NCBI GenBank assembly: GCA_035486285.1
Contig: DATHNF010000028.1
Location: forward strand, 1-15,905
Length of the DNA stretch: 15,905 bases
Origin: DATHNF01 sp035486285
Lineage (GTDB): Bacteria; Patescibacteriota; Saccharimonadia; Saccharimonadales; UBA4665
Direction of reading: 5' to 3'
Shown here: positions 1 to 5,341 of the stretch, piece by piece
Numbering within the stretch: position 1 is the first letter of the stretch
How the letters are laid out: each line of letters starts with the position of its first letter
Made by a program: the position numbers and the translations under genes
The notes under the pieces: model-generated
What the model saw: only the letters and a program-made list of their open reading frames with translations
Database searches by the model: none
Told to the model about the DNA's origin: nothing

Positions 1-470
1 CGTACTACCTGACCAGTAACTTAATTCGTGTCCTCAGCGAGACTTCCAACCCACCCGCAGCCGCCGCCTTGCTTGTCCAGAAAGAAGTTGCCCAGCGGGT
101 AGCTGCCCAACCTGGCGATATGTCAATACTGAGTGTGACGGCCCAGTTCTACTGGCAAGTTAGCTTGGGCCGGGAAGTACCAGCCCACTTCTTCGAGCCG
201 GCACCGAAAGTCGACTCGCAAGTCGTGATACTGAAGCGTCGCCCGGAATTATTATTTACTGATATAGATCCCAAAGATCTCTTCAGGCTAGTCAAAGCCG
301 GCTTCGCCCAACGCCGCAAAACGCTTCTTAACAGCCTCAGTGGCGGCCTGCATTTGAGTCGCGATGAAGTCCAGGCAATTTGCCAGACTGCTAATATTGT
401 CCCCAATCGTCGTGCCCAAACCCTCAGTCTCGACGAATGGCACACACTCTACCGAGCACTCCATACTTGA
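1..470 (+). CDS. rsmA: 16S rRNA (adenine(1518)-N(6)/adenine(1519)-N(6))-dimethyltransferase RsmA (KsgA), 3' part
   Basis: This SAM-dependent enzyme dimethylates two adjacent adenines in the 3' terminal hairpin of 16S rRNA late in 30S assembly. The gene is cut by the left edge; reading frame 3 is open from the first base. The visible part starts inside the conserved (N-I-P)-YY-L-T-S catalytic loop, of which only YYLTSNLIRVLSE remains. It continues through the family's LLVQKEVAQR helix and the FEPAPKVDSQVV segment, then the C-terminal helical rRNA-contacting domain with FAQRRKTLLNSL. About 155 residues are visible of an expected 260-290, so the Rossmann SAM-binding half lies outside. The TGA stop at 468-470 lies inside the -35 box of the next gene's promoter. 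Family assignment is confident from these segments. Confidence 0.95.
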   Translation, partial: YYLTSNLIRVLSETSNPPAAAALLVQKEVAQRVAAQPGDMSILSVTAQFYWQVSLGREVPAHFFEPAPKVDSQVVILKRRPELLFTDIDPKDLFRLVKAGFAQRRKTLLNSLSGGLHLSRDEVQAICQTANIVPNRRAQTLSLDEWHTLYRALHT

Positions 471-495
471 TGCGTTAAGTATTGAGGATTACACT
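467..495 (+). promoter_or_regulatory. Leaderless promoter of the MarR-type regulator
   Basis: A -35 box TTGATG (467-472), a spacer of exactly 17 and a -10 box TACACT (490-495) are followed six bases later by the ATG at 502. The expected transcription start is therefore the A of the start codon. No Shine-Dalgarno sequence is well placed; a GAGG at 484-487 is 14 bases away. The -35 box contains the rsmA stop codon. Confidence 0.6.
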
Positions 496-501
496 GATAG
501 T

Positions 502-966
502 ATGGGTCCCACGAATAATCTAAGCTATCTCGTGCATCACATAGCTGGCGTCATGGGCCGGCAGTCCGACCAGATTCTGCAAGAGCAGCTTGGCATTGGT
601 CTCAGCCAGTTCAAAATCCTCATGGTGCTAGAATGGAATCCGCACGTTCAACAGCGGGCGATCGCCGATAGCCTCGGCCAGACAGAAGCCAGTATCAGCC
701 GCCAGGTCAAATTGCTAATTGCCAAAGGCTTGCTGGCCTCCAGGCCTGAGCCACGTAATCGCCGCAAACACATCACTACCCTGACTCCACTCGGCATGCA
801 AATTACCGAAGCCGCTAGCGCCATCATGCGCCGTAGTTTTGGCCCCGAATTCGCCAACCTCGGTGATGACCAACTGCTGCAACTGGTTGCTGGGCTACAA
901 CACCTGCACCGCATCGTCTGCCGTCCCGGTAAGCTTGGTGCCTGTGACCACCCCCTCGGTCTGTAA
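502..966 (+). CDS. MarR-family winged-helix transcriptional regulator
   Basis: A 154-residue DNA-binding regulator of the MarR type, which usually acts as a homodimer on palindromic sites near its own gene. The layout is typical: an N-terminal dimer helix (about 5-30), the wing-helix core with QRAIADSLGQTEASISRQVK (51-70) as helix-turn-helix, a wing with RNRRKHITTLTPLG (85-98), and a C-terminal dimerisation helix. The open frame runs back to 364 inside rsmA. ATG 502 is chosen because the residues upstream of it do not resemble the family and because a promoter is spaced to start transcription at this ATG. The ligand cannot be told; C140, C148 and H150 near the C-terminus could be redox or metal sensitive, which is speculation. 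It lies between rsmA and ssrA on the same strand. Confidence 0.85.
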   Translation: MGPTNNLSYLVHHIAGVMGRQSDQILQEQLGIGLSQFKILMVLEWNPHVQQRAIADSLGQTEASISRQVKLLIAKGLLASRPEPRNRRKHITTLTPLGMQITEAASAIMRRSFGPEFANLGDDQLLQLVAGLQHLHRIVCRPGKLGACDHPLGL

Positions 967-991
967 AACATTAGCGTTTATTTGCTAAAAG

Positions 992-1000
992 TGCTATAAT
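992..1000 (+). promoter_or_regulatory. Extended -10 promoter of ssrA
   Basis: TGC-TATAAT (992-1000) is a perfect extended -10 element. Upstream only a weak -35 (TTAGCG, 971-976, spacer 18) is visible, as expected for an extended -10 promoter. Transcription would start near 1007 and give a leader of about 20 nt before the mature tmRNA 5' end. That leader contains the small hairpin GTCAC-GAG-GTGAC (1008-1020). Confidence 0.65.
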
Positions 1001-1027
1001 GTTGGTTGTCACGAGGTGACTATATAC

Positions 1028-1425
1028 GGGGCTGAATTTTAAGCTCGACGTTGGACTTTATCGGTTAGATCAGCAGGTCGCTTGTCAGCGTATAGGCAAA
1101 TTTCTATAAGTGCAAAACTTACAGATCGCGTAGCTAGCTTGGCGAACAGTGTAAAAGCTGCTTTTGCTATGCCTAGCTTCGCACCAGCTATAGCTTAATT
1201 GTTACAGCCGCGCTGAACTTGATGCCAGATAACGCGAAAGCGCGCTATATTTTCTGGACGCTCAGCTAGAATTATCCTAGCTAGCTGCTAAGACTTTGGA
1301 TTGCTGCAGTGGAATGTTTGTTCGTTTCTATCCCCACTGCTTAAGAACCCAAAACGAACTATGCCTGTAGACGACTAACCAAGATAAACCGGCGGACGTG
1401 GGGGCAGTACCCACCAGCTCCACCA
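1028..1425 (+). ncRNA. ssrA: Transfer-messenger RNA (tmRNA), one-piece
   Basis: tmRNA with SmpB rescues ribosomes stalled on broken mRNA and tags the nascent protein for proteolysis. The acceptor stem pairs GGGGCTG (1028-1034) with CAGCTCC (1415-1421), followed by an encoded ACCA (1422-1425). The T stem is GTGGG/CCCAC (1398-1402/1410-1414). The long P2 helix pairs TTTATC-GGTTAG (1057-1068) with CTAACC-AA-GATAAA (1375-1388). The tag frame resumes at GCA (1112-1114) and runs 28 codons to TAA (1196-1198). The tag begins AKLTDRVASL and ends SFAPAIA, a small hydrophobic C-terminus like the ALAA-type degrons. Length is about 398 nt, normal for a one-piece tmRNA with pseudoknots. The 7-nt T loop reads GGCAGTA rather than TTCRANY, which is unusual. 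Confidence 0.96.
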
Positions 1426-1441
1426 TATTTATGCATAAGAT

Positions 1442-1467
1442 GACCTCTAGAAATGGGGTCGTTTTTT
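1442..1467 (+). terminator. Rho-independent terminator of ssrA
   Basis: The stem GACCTC (1442-1447) pairs with GGGGTC (1455-1460), six pairs with one G-U, around a 7-base loop. Six T follow at 1462-1467. It lies 17 bases after the tmRNA 3' end. Confidence 0.85.
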
Positions 1468-1468
1468 G

Positions 1469-1497
1469 TTGAAATTTGTGGCGGCAAAGTTTATGCT
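1469..1497 (+). promoter_or_regulatory. Promoter of the small prepilin-like gene
   Basis: TTGAAA (1469-1474), spacer 17, TATGCT (1492-1497). It starts directly behind the ssrA terminator T-run. Start of transcription is expected near 1504, leaving about 29 nt of leader that holds an AAGGG ribosome binding site. Confidence 0.6.
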
Positions 1498-1532
1498 TAG
1501 AACATTGTTTTTAATGAAGGGAAACGGACAAT

Positions 1533-1715
1533 ATGAGTAGCGTACAGAAGGATCAATCAGGTTTTGGCGCCATTGGGTGGTTGGTAGCTCTGGTGGTTGT
1601 ATTGCTTGTAGGCGGCGCGGGGTACGTGGTTTACAAGGACCATCATAAGACAGCCGCGACTACCACAACCGTTGAGCAACCTGCCAAATCTGCGAGTAGC
1701 TACACACCAAATTAG
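1533..1715 (+). CDS. Small prepilin-like single-span membrane protein (60 aa)
   Basis: A 60-residue protein with a short polar, Lys/Gln-containing leader (1-10), the motif G10-F11-G-A-I, one hydrophobic helix (about 11-34), then a Thr/Ser-rich tail exposed outside the membrane. Leader plus GF motif resembles the class III signal cleaved by prepilin peptidase (PilD) in type IV pilins and pseudopilins. The usual glutamate at position 5 of the mature protein is a glycine here (FGAIG), so it may be an anchored accessory protein rather than a polymerising pilin. A Shine-Dalgarno AAGGG lies at 1517-1521. The start fits both the RBS and the leader. The next gene follows after 62 bases with no clear promoter, so the two may be cotranscribed. 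A related protein with an intact Glu lies at 4864-5211. Confidence 0.7.
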   Translation: MSSVQKDQSGFGAIGWLVALVVVLLVGGAGYVVYKDHHKTAATTTTVEQPAKSASSYTPN

Positions 1716-1777
1716 CCAACTGGCCAAAATGTAATTTCTTAAGCAGTTTCTAATATTCACGGGCTAGGCTTAAGTCC

Positions 1778-2641
1778 GTGAAACGGTTTGTTAAAACGAC
1801 CTTCTTAGTAGCCCTGCTAGCCTCCTTAGCGATTGTGAGCGCTAAATATTTGCCGCATGCCAGCGCCAAGGACCTCAAGCCGCCGCTAGCAACGAGCCAA
1901 ACTGCGACCACCAGCCGGGCCACTACGGTCCAATCGCTACCGACAGTGGTGGCTGACATGAATGCCGCGATTACTGCTGATCCAGATGGCCTGACAACGG
2001 CAGCCACATTTATTGACCTGGACAACGGCCAGCAATATAACAGCGGCGCGACCACCACGCTCTTCAAGGCGGCCAGTACTGCCAAAGTTTTGGCGGCTGT
2101 TGATTATTTACACGAAGTAGAGCAGGGGCAGGCAACACTGAGCCAAGACATTGACGGTACGAGCGCCCAGCAGCTTATGCAGCAAATGATTGAAGTCAGC
2201 GACGACCAAGCCTGGGCCGACCTGAACGACTATCTGGGGGACCAGCAACAAAGCTATGCGACTAGCGTCGGCCTCAGTAGTTTTACCGGTGGTGAGTACA
2301 ACACCATGACGGCTGCCGACATGGCCAAGCTACTAGCCGAACTTTACCAAGGAAAGCTTATCAATAGCACTGACCGCAGCCTGCTGTACACGTATATGGC
2401 CAATACCACCAGCACGAACCTCATACAAGCCGCCCTGCCAAGTGACGCGACCGTATATCACAAATATGGCCAGTTATGGGGCTACTTGAACGACGCCGCC
2501 ATCGTTAATTATCGGGGCCACCATTTCGCGCTCGTGATATTTACTAATAATGGCGATGGCACTACTGATGAATACAATGATCAGGTTACACTCATCCAGA
2601 GTATTACTCAAGCTGCCTTCAAAGATATTACCGCCAGCTAA
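1778..2641 (+). CDS. Secreted serine beta-lactamase/PBP-like hydrolase
   Basis: A 287-residue exported protein of the serine beta-lactamase/penicillin-binding fold. It has a Lys/Arg n-region, a hydrophobic core (8-25) and a probable cleavage after HASA (residue 30), followed by a Thr/Ser/Ala-rich linker to about 55. The catalytic domain shows S100-T-A-K103 (SxxK nucleophile motif), S141-D-D143 in place of the class A SDN motif, and K229-Y-G231 in place of KTG. GEYNTMTAADMAKLL (172-186) matches the helix after the omega loop. These variants suggest a peptidoglycan-acting or non-classical hydrolase rather than an efficient beta-lactamase; that is inference. The start is GTG, with AGG at 1766-1768 as a weak ribosome binding site. 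It may act in the cell envelope with the prepilin-like protein encoded upstream. Confidence 0.78.
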   Translation: MKRFVKTTFLVALLASLAIVSAKYLPHASAKDLKPPLATSQTATTSRATTVQSLPTVVADMNAAITADPDGLTTAATFIDLDNGQQYNSGATTTLFKAASTAKVLAAVDYLHEVEQGQATLSQDIDGTSAQQLMQQMIEVSDDQAWADLNDYLGDQQQSYATSVGLSSFTGGEYNTMTAADMAKLLAELYQGKLINSTDRSLLYTYMANTTSTNLIQAALPSDATVYHKYGQLWGYLNDAAIVNYRGHHFALVIFTNNGDGTTDEYNDQVTLIQSITQAAFKDITAS

Positions 2642-2659
2642 ACTTTGTCCCCGTTATAG

Positions 2660-2688
2660 TTGATTAAATAGCCGCAATGCACTACTAT
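2660..2688 (+). promoter_or_regulatory. Promoter of the 156-aa hypothetical gene
   Basis: TTGATT (2660-2665), spacer 17, TACTAT (2683-2688). Expected start near 2695, about 35 nt before the GTG at 2730, leaving room for the AGGA ribosome binding site at 2720-2723. Confidence 0.5.
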
Positions 2689-2729
2689 CCTATGCTTAGA
2701 GTTTAAAGTTACACAAGTTAGGATAGTTA

Positions 2730-3200
2730 GTGAGAGAGTTTAGCCCAGTTGAATTTACAGTAGTAAAACCCCTTGAGTTGCCCCCGGATTACCCGAAGGA
2801 TGTTACGAATCTAAGCCAGGTATGCGTAGTCGGCGTGTTCGACGAGACTAAATGGAGTATATCGGCTGTTCAGTATCATAGGCTTACAGAGAAGGACCCA
2901 CCACAGCCCATACTTGGTTTGATAGAAACGGCTACAGCTTGTGACCGAGAATCCGCGTTTGATACGAGCGTCAGATGGATAGAGGAGTCAGAGGTCACTG
3001 GCTGGGTGCCCGATCGGACCAGTCTCACTGATCGTTATCCTGAACGAGTAGTACGAAACTTGATGTTTGGTAGGCTTCTATTTGAGCGGAAGGCCGCCGC
3101 CCCAGAACCGGCCGCAGCAGCATCCGAACGATCTCTCCCGGCACGAGTTGTCCGGCGGGCAGGTACCGGGCTGCTTGACCGAATGCTATACCCAAGGTGA
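2730..3200 (+). CDS. Hypothetical protein (156 aa), atypical codon use
   Basis: I do not recognise this protein. The first 120 residues look like one soluble alpha/beta domain with hydrophobic strands such as VCVVGVF (31-37) and PILGLIETAT. An Ala/Pro/Glu linker (about 121-135) and a short basic amphipathic end with RVVRR and a final LYPR follow. There is no signal peptide or membrane span. The start is GTG with AGGA at 2720-2723, spacing 6. All four isoleucines are ATA and some arginines are AGA, unlike the neighbouring genes, which mostly use ATT/ATC; this hints at recent transfer or weak selection. Its 3' end faces the terminator hairpin of the candidate minus-strand RNA at 3206-3432. Confidence 0.6.
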   Translation: MREFSPVEFTVVKPLELPPDYPKDVTNLSQVCVVGVFDETKWSISAVQYHRLTEKDPPQPILGLIETATACDRESAFDTSVRWIEESEVTGWVPDRTSLTDRYPERVVRNLMFGRLLFERKAAAPEPAAAASERSLPARVVRRAGTGLLDRMLYPR

Positions 3201-3205
3201 GCAGT

Positions 3206-3242
3206 AACGAAAAGCCGCTGTCCGGTTATCGAACAACGGCTT
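3206..3242 (-). terminator. Putative terminator of the minus-strand RNA
   Basis: Read on the minus strand, AAGCCGTTGT pairs with ACAGCGGCTT (one U-G) around an 11-base loop. The 3' arm runs into CTTTTCGTT. The T-run is short, so termination may be moderate. Confidence 0.5.
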
Positions 3243-3432
3243 AAGGTATCCGGCCTACTTAGGCAGGCGTAAGGGGTGAGAAAGAGGTGCTAGGCGCGTA
3301 CCTCCCGCGCGTAAGCGTACATTGCCTGCCCGTTAGATCTAGGACTTTTCAATGGATTACCCCCTTTCTCTGTTTGAGCTTTCGTAGCCCGGCACTTTTC
3401 AGGCAGACTCTGAAAGTTCTTGAATTGTTAAT
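3206..3432 (-). ncRNA. Candidate structured non-coding RNA, minus strand
   Basis: This gene-free stretch carries several stems that fold better as minus-strand RNA. The terminator-like stem (3233-3242 with 3212-3221) is ten continuous pairs on the minus strand because one position is U-G; on the plus strand it is a C/A mismatch. The stem 3361-3370 with 3278-3287 is likewise ten pairs with one G-U only on the minus strand. GGCAGGC/GCCTGCC (3324-3330/3262-3268) gains a flanking G-U, and it crosses the previous stem, so a pseudoknot is possible. A bulged 5' hairpin (3410-3417/3394-3402), a GGGCT-ACGAA-AGCTC hairpin (3390-3376) and a GCGCG/CGCGC hairpin (3306-3310/3294-3298) complete it. No long frame occupies it. 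I cannot match it to RNase P, SRP, 6S or a known riboswitch. Confidence 0.55.
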
Positions 3433-3438
3433 GCTTAA

Positions 3439-3468
3439 ATTATACAGCATAGGCTGAGTGCGCCGCAA
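3439..3468 (-). promoter_or_regulatory. Promoter of the candidate minus-strand RNA
   Basis: On the minus strand TTGCGG (3468-3463), spacer 18 and a perfect TATAAT (3444-3439) predict a start near 3432. It diverges from the RRM gene promoter; the two -35 boxes are eight bases apart. Confidence 0.5.
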
Positions 3469-3476
3469 ACCTATCC

Positions 3477-3505
3477 TTGTGTAAGGAATAGCTGTCTGTT
3501 ATACT
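3477..3505 (+). promoter_or_regulatory. Promoter of the RRM protein gene
   Basis: TTGTGT (3477-3482), spacer 17, TATACT (3500-3505). Transcription would start near 3512 and give a leader of about 125 nt before the ATG at 3637. Confidence 0.55.
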
Positions 3506-3545
3506 AACGGGGCTAGAAAAGCTGCTAAATAACGGTTCCGTTAGT
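3503..3545 (+). repeat. Inverted repeat around the RRM gene transcription start
   Basis: ACTAACGG (3503-3510) and CCGTTAGT (3538-3545) are perfect 8-base inverted copies. The second arm can instead pair with a nearer AACGG (3531-3535) as AACGG-TT-CCGTT. The first arm overlaps the -10 box, so this looks more like a DNA-level operator than an RNA stem. Confidence 0.5.
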
Positions 3546-3636
3546 TCTAGAGTTAATTAAGTAATTTAAAGTACGTGTTTCAGAGGCGCAGCTAACTGGT
3601 TTGCCATGTTACCTCAGTCACGCAGGAGTGTAAAAT

Positions 3637-3933
3637 ATGGCAACCAAACTATTTGTCGGTTCCCTAGCATGGGGAACTACTGATGACAGCTTGAAGGATT
3701 TCTTCGCAGCTGCCGGTACTGTGGTATCGGCAAGCGTCATCATGGACCGCGAGACCAATCGTAGCAAAGGCTTCGGTTTCGTCGAGATGTCGTCTGACGA
3801 TGAGGCCAAAAAGGCAGTCGAAGAACTGAACGGCAAAGAGCTCGATGGCCGTGCTATCGTGGTCAGCGAAGCCCGCCCGCGTGAAGAGCGTCCTCGTGGC
3901 GGCGGCTTCGGCGGCGGCAACCAGCGCTACTAA
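3637..3933 (+). CDS. RNA-binding protein with one RRM domain and a glycine-rich tail
   Basis: A 98-residue single-RRM protein that binds single-stranded RNA; bacterial relatives are often abundant and cold- or stress-linked. RNP2 is LFVGSL (5-10) and RNP1 is KGFGFVEM (44-51). The surrounding beta-alpha-beta-beta-alpha-beta order is complete to about residue 80. The tail has a short RGGGFGGG stretch like the tails of cyanobacterial Rbp proteins. AGGAG at 3624-3628, eight bases before ATG, supports the start. The gene has its own promoter, a leader of about 125 nt with an inverted repeat at the transcription start, and a strong terminator. The divergent candidate RNA next to it could be a partner, which is only inference from position. 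Confidence 0.93.
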   Translation: MATKLFVGSLAWGTTDDSLKDFFAAAGTVVSASVIMDRETNRSKGFGFVEMSSDDEAKKAVEELNGKELDGRAIVVSEARPREERPRGGGFGGGNQRY

Positions 3934-3961
3934 GCTTCCAACCAAGCAGTTAATAGGTTGT

Positions 3962-3990
3962 AAAAACCCGGTGTTCTCCACCGGGTTTTT
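3962..3990. terminator. Bidirectional rho-independent terminator
   Basis: The 12-base arms AAAAACCCGGTG (3962-3973) and CACCGGGTTTTT (3979-3990) enclose a TTCTC loop. T-runs on both strands let it end the RRM transcript and the converging minus-strand transcript from the secreted-protein pair (4074-5211). Confidence 0.9.
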
Positions 3991-4073
3991 GTTTGTGACA
4001 AAGCCAAGACATACTCTTTATGCCATAGTTCTTGAGCTGTTACCAAAATATCAACCAGCATTAGCCGGGGTGT

Positions 4074-4814
4074 CTAATCGTTCTTGAGCGCGGTGACAAT
4101 GCTTTGGGCGTCGGCAATGGCGGCTTGGATATCGGTATGAGCAGTACTGAGTTGGTTACGGTCGCCGCTGAGAACACTGTGATTGCTATTGTAATCGCTA
4201 GGTTGTAGGCCAATAACGCTAGACTCGATGCTGCTGGAGATAGCCTGGGCTGCCGCGACCTTGCTGTTGAGATCGCTGAGTGAGCTCTGTAAGCTGGTAA
4301 CAGCCTTGCCGCTGTTCTGAGCAGCGGTTATGCGGCTCTGTAGATTGGTGGACAAAGCACTTAGTTTAGCCTCGGCCGTTTGTTGGTCGTCGGCAGTTTT
4401 GACCAGGTCTACTTTTGGTACGATGAGAGCGTAAACCCGGTAGTCAGTAATAATACCTTGGGCATCAGTGCGGGCAGTGGTGACATCAGTATCGGCATCC
4501 AGCTTGGTCTTAAGGCTAGTGAGGTTACTAATTTCACTGCTGACTTCGCTGTTCAAGGAGCTTTTGTCGCTACTAGTGAGTTTAGCTGCCCCATTTATTT
4601 TGCTGCTTAACGTGTTAAGCGTGTTAAGCCGGCGCGTAATTTCACTATTACCACGGTTAATGATGAGGTTCAACGTTGCTTGGTTAGCGGTGCTTTTTTC
4701 GGTGCTGGCAGTGGTATTAGTCTGGAGCGCGCTGGCCGGTACTGCAGCCAGGCTGGCGGCACCGAATAGTATGCTTACGGCGAGGCTGAATTGTTTGAGA
4801 GAGATTCGTTTCAT
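4074..4814 (-). CDS. Secreted helical/coiled-coil-like protein of unknown function
   Basis: A 246-residue exported protein. The n-region MKRISLKQ, a hydrophobic core and AVPASA (cut after about residue 29) form a clear signal peptide. The mature part is rich in Ser, Thr, Ala, Asn, Gln, Leu and Ile. Spaced hydrophobic residues, as in SEISNLTSLKTKLDADTD and LSALSTNLQSRITAAQ, suggest long amphipathic helices or coiled coils. There are no cysteines and no catalytic motif that I can see. AAGGA lies just upstream of the ATG on the minus strand. It sits 49 bases downstream of the prepilin-like gene 4864-5211 and is probably cotranscribed, so an extracellular or pilus-associated structural role is possible. 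Similar low-complexity helical secreted proteins are common in Patescibacteria, but I cannot name this one. Confidence 0.72.
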   Translation of the reverse strand: MKRISLKQFSLAVSILFGAASLAAVPASALQTNTTASTEKSTANQATLNLIINRGNSEITRRLNTLNTLSSKINGAAKLTSSDKSSLNSEVSSEISNLTSLKTKLDADTDVTTARTDAQGIITDYRVYALIVPKVDLVKTADDQQTAEAKLSALSTNLQSRITAAQNSGKAVTSLQSSLSDLNSKVAAAQAISSSIESSVIGLQPSDYNSNHSVLSGDRNQLSTAHTDIQAAIADAQSIVTALKND

Positions 4815-4863
4815 AATGTTCCTTTGGTTACTATAGGTAAGTTTACATGTAGCGGCTTAAAAT

Positions 4864-5211
4864 TTACTGAGGGACAGATGTAAATGTTGACTGGTCATTC
4901 AGGCTACTAGTGCTAGTATTAAGGTCCTGACTACTCTGAGCATTAGCGCTGTTAATGCCATTCAGGTCGCTCTGTAGGCTTTGGTTATCGGTGCCGCTGC
5001 TGGTCGTGGTGGCAGTTGACGGTTTAGCGTTTTTGCTAAATTGAGGACCGCTGTTATTGCTGGTCGTGGTGGCAGCATCAAGTGCCTTGTCACTGCTTTG
5101 CTTGGTGTGGTATACATACCAGCCAACGAAACCGATGACGGCTACGATGACGATAACGAGTACGGTTTCAATGGCGCTGAAACCTTGCTGGTCGTGTTTA
5201 GAAGAAGCCAT
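4864..5211 (-). CDS. Prepilin-like (type IV pilin N-terminus) membrane protein
   Basis: A 115-residue protein with a classical class III leader: polar MASSKHDQQG, then F11-S-A-I-E15 with the conserved glutamate at mature position 5, and a hydrophobic helix to about residue 34. The rest is a Ser/Thr/Asn/Gln-rich low-complexity stalk with no cysteines. Prepilin peptidase would cut after G10. It is much shorter than major pilins and lacks their C-terminal beta domain, so it may be a minor pilin, a pseudopilin or a surface stalk. AAAGGA sits about six bases before ATG on the minus strand. It is the first gene of a pair with the secreted protein at 4074-4814. Its stalk contains an in-frame 18-base direct repeat coding ATTTS. 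Confidence 0.75.
   Translation of the reverse strand: MASSKHDQQGFSAIETVLVIVIVAVIGFVGWYVYHTKQSSDKALDAATTTSNNSGPQFSKNAKPSTATTTSSGTDNQSLQSDLNGINSANAQSSQDLNTSTSSLNDQSTFTSVPQ
4998..5075. repeat. 18-base direct repeat inside the prepilin-like gene
   Basis: TGCTGGTCGTGGTGGCAG occurs at 4998-5015 and again at 5058-5075, 60 bases apart. Both copies are in frame and code for Ala-Thr-Thr-Thr-Ser on the minus strand. Recombination between them would remove exactly 20 codons. Confidence 0.7.
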
Positions 5212-5247
5212 GGATGTCCTTTATGTATAGTGTTTATGCTTTTATCG

Positions 5248-5276
5248 ATTGTACGCCAGCTCATTAGTAGAATCAA
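5248..5276 (-). promoter_or_regulatory. Promoter of the prepilin-like/secreted protein pair
   Basis: On the minus strand TTGATT (5276-5271), spacer 17, TACAAT (5253-5248). Expected start near 5241, giving about 30 nt of leader with the AAAGGA ribosome binding site. Confidence 0.6.
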
Positions 5277-5306
5277 GACTGTCATTAGGGGGCGCATTGT
5301 TTCAAC

Positions 5307-5335
5307 TTGACCGGATACCTGTCAGCCAGTAGTCT
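5307..5335 (+). promoter_or_regulatory. Leaderless promoter of the trehalase gene
   Basis: TTGACC (5307-5312), spacer 17, TAGTCT (5330-5335), then six bases to the ATG at 5342, so transcription should start on the start codon. A GGGA three bases before the ATG is too close to act as a normal ribosome binding site. Confidence 0.6.
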
Positions 5336-5341
5336 GGGAAC

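Noticed and set aside
364..501. Upstream extension of the MarR frame into rsmA
   Set aside because: The extra residues do not look like MarR, and the promoter points to the ATG at 502.
971..988. TTAGC/GCTAA hairpin after the MarR gene as a terminator
   Set aside because: The stem is only five weak pairs with no T-run, and it falls in the ssrA promoter region.
3218..3245. Possible tRNA T arm in the gap after the 156-aa gene
   Set aside because: A TCGAAC-like loop is present but no acceptor, anticodon or D arm can be built around it.
3262..3320. Resemblance of the plus strand around 3270-3310 to part of RNase P RNA
   Set aside because: The conserved GAGGAAAGTCC core and the 3' conserved region are absent, and the stems favour the minus strand.
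4468..4836. 122-codon plus-strand frame opposite the secreted helical protein
   Set aside because: Its leucine/serine-rich translation is the antisense of a Ser/Thr/Leu-rich gene; the minus-strand gene has a signal peptide and ribosome binding site.
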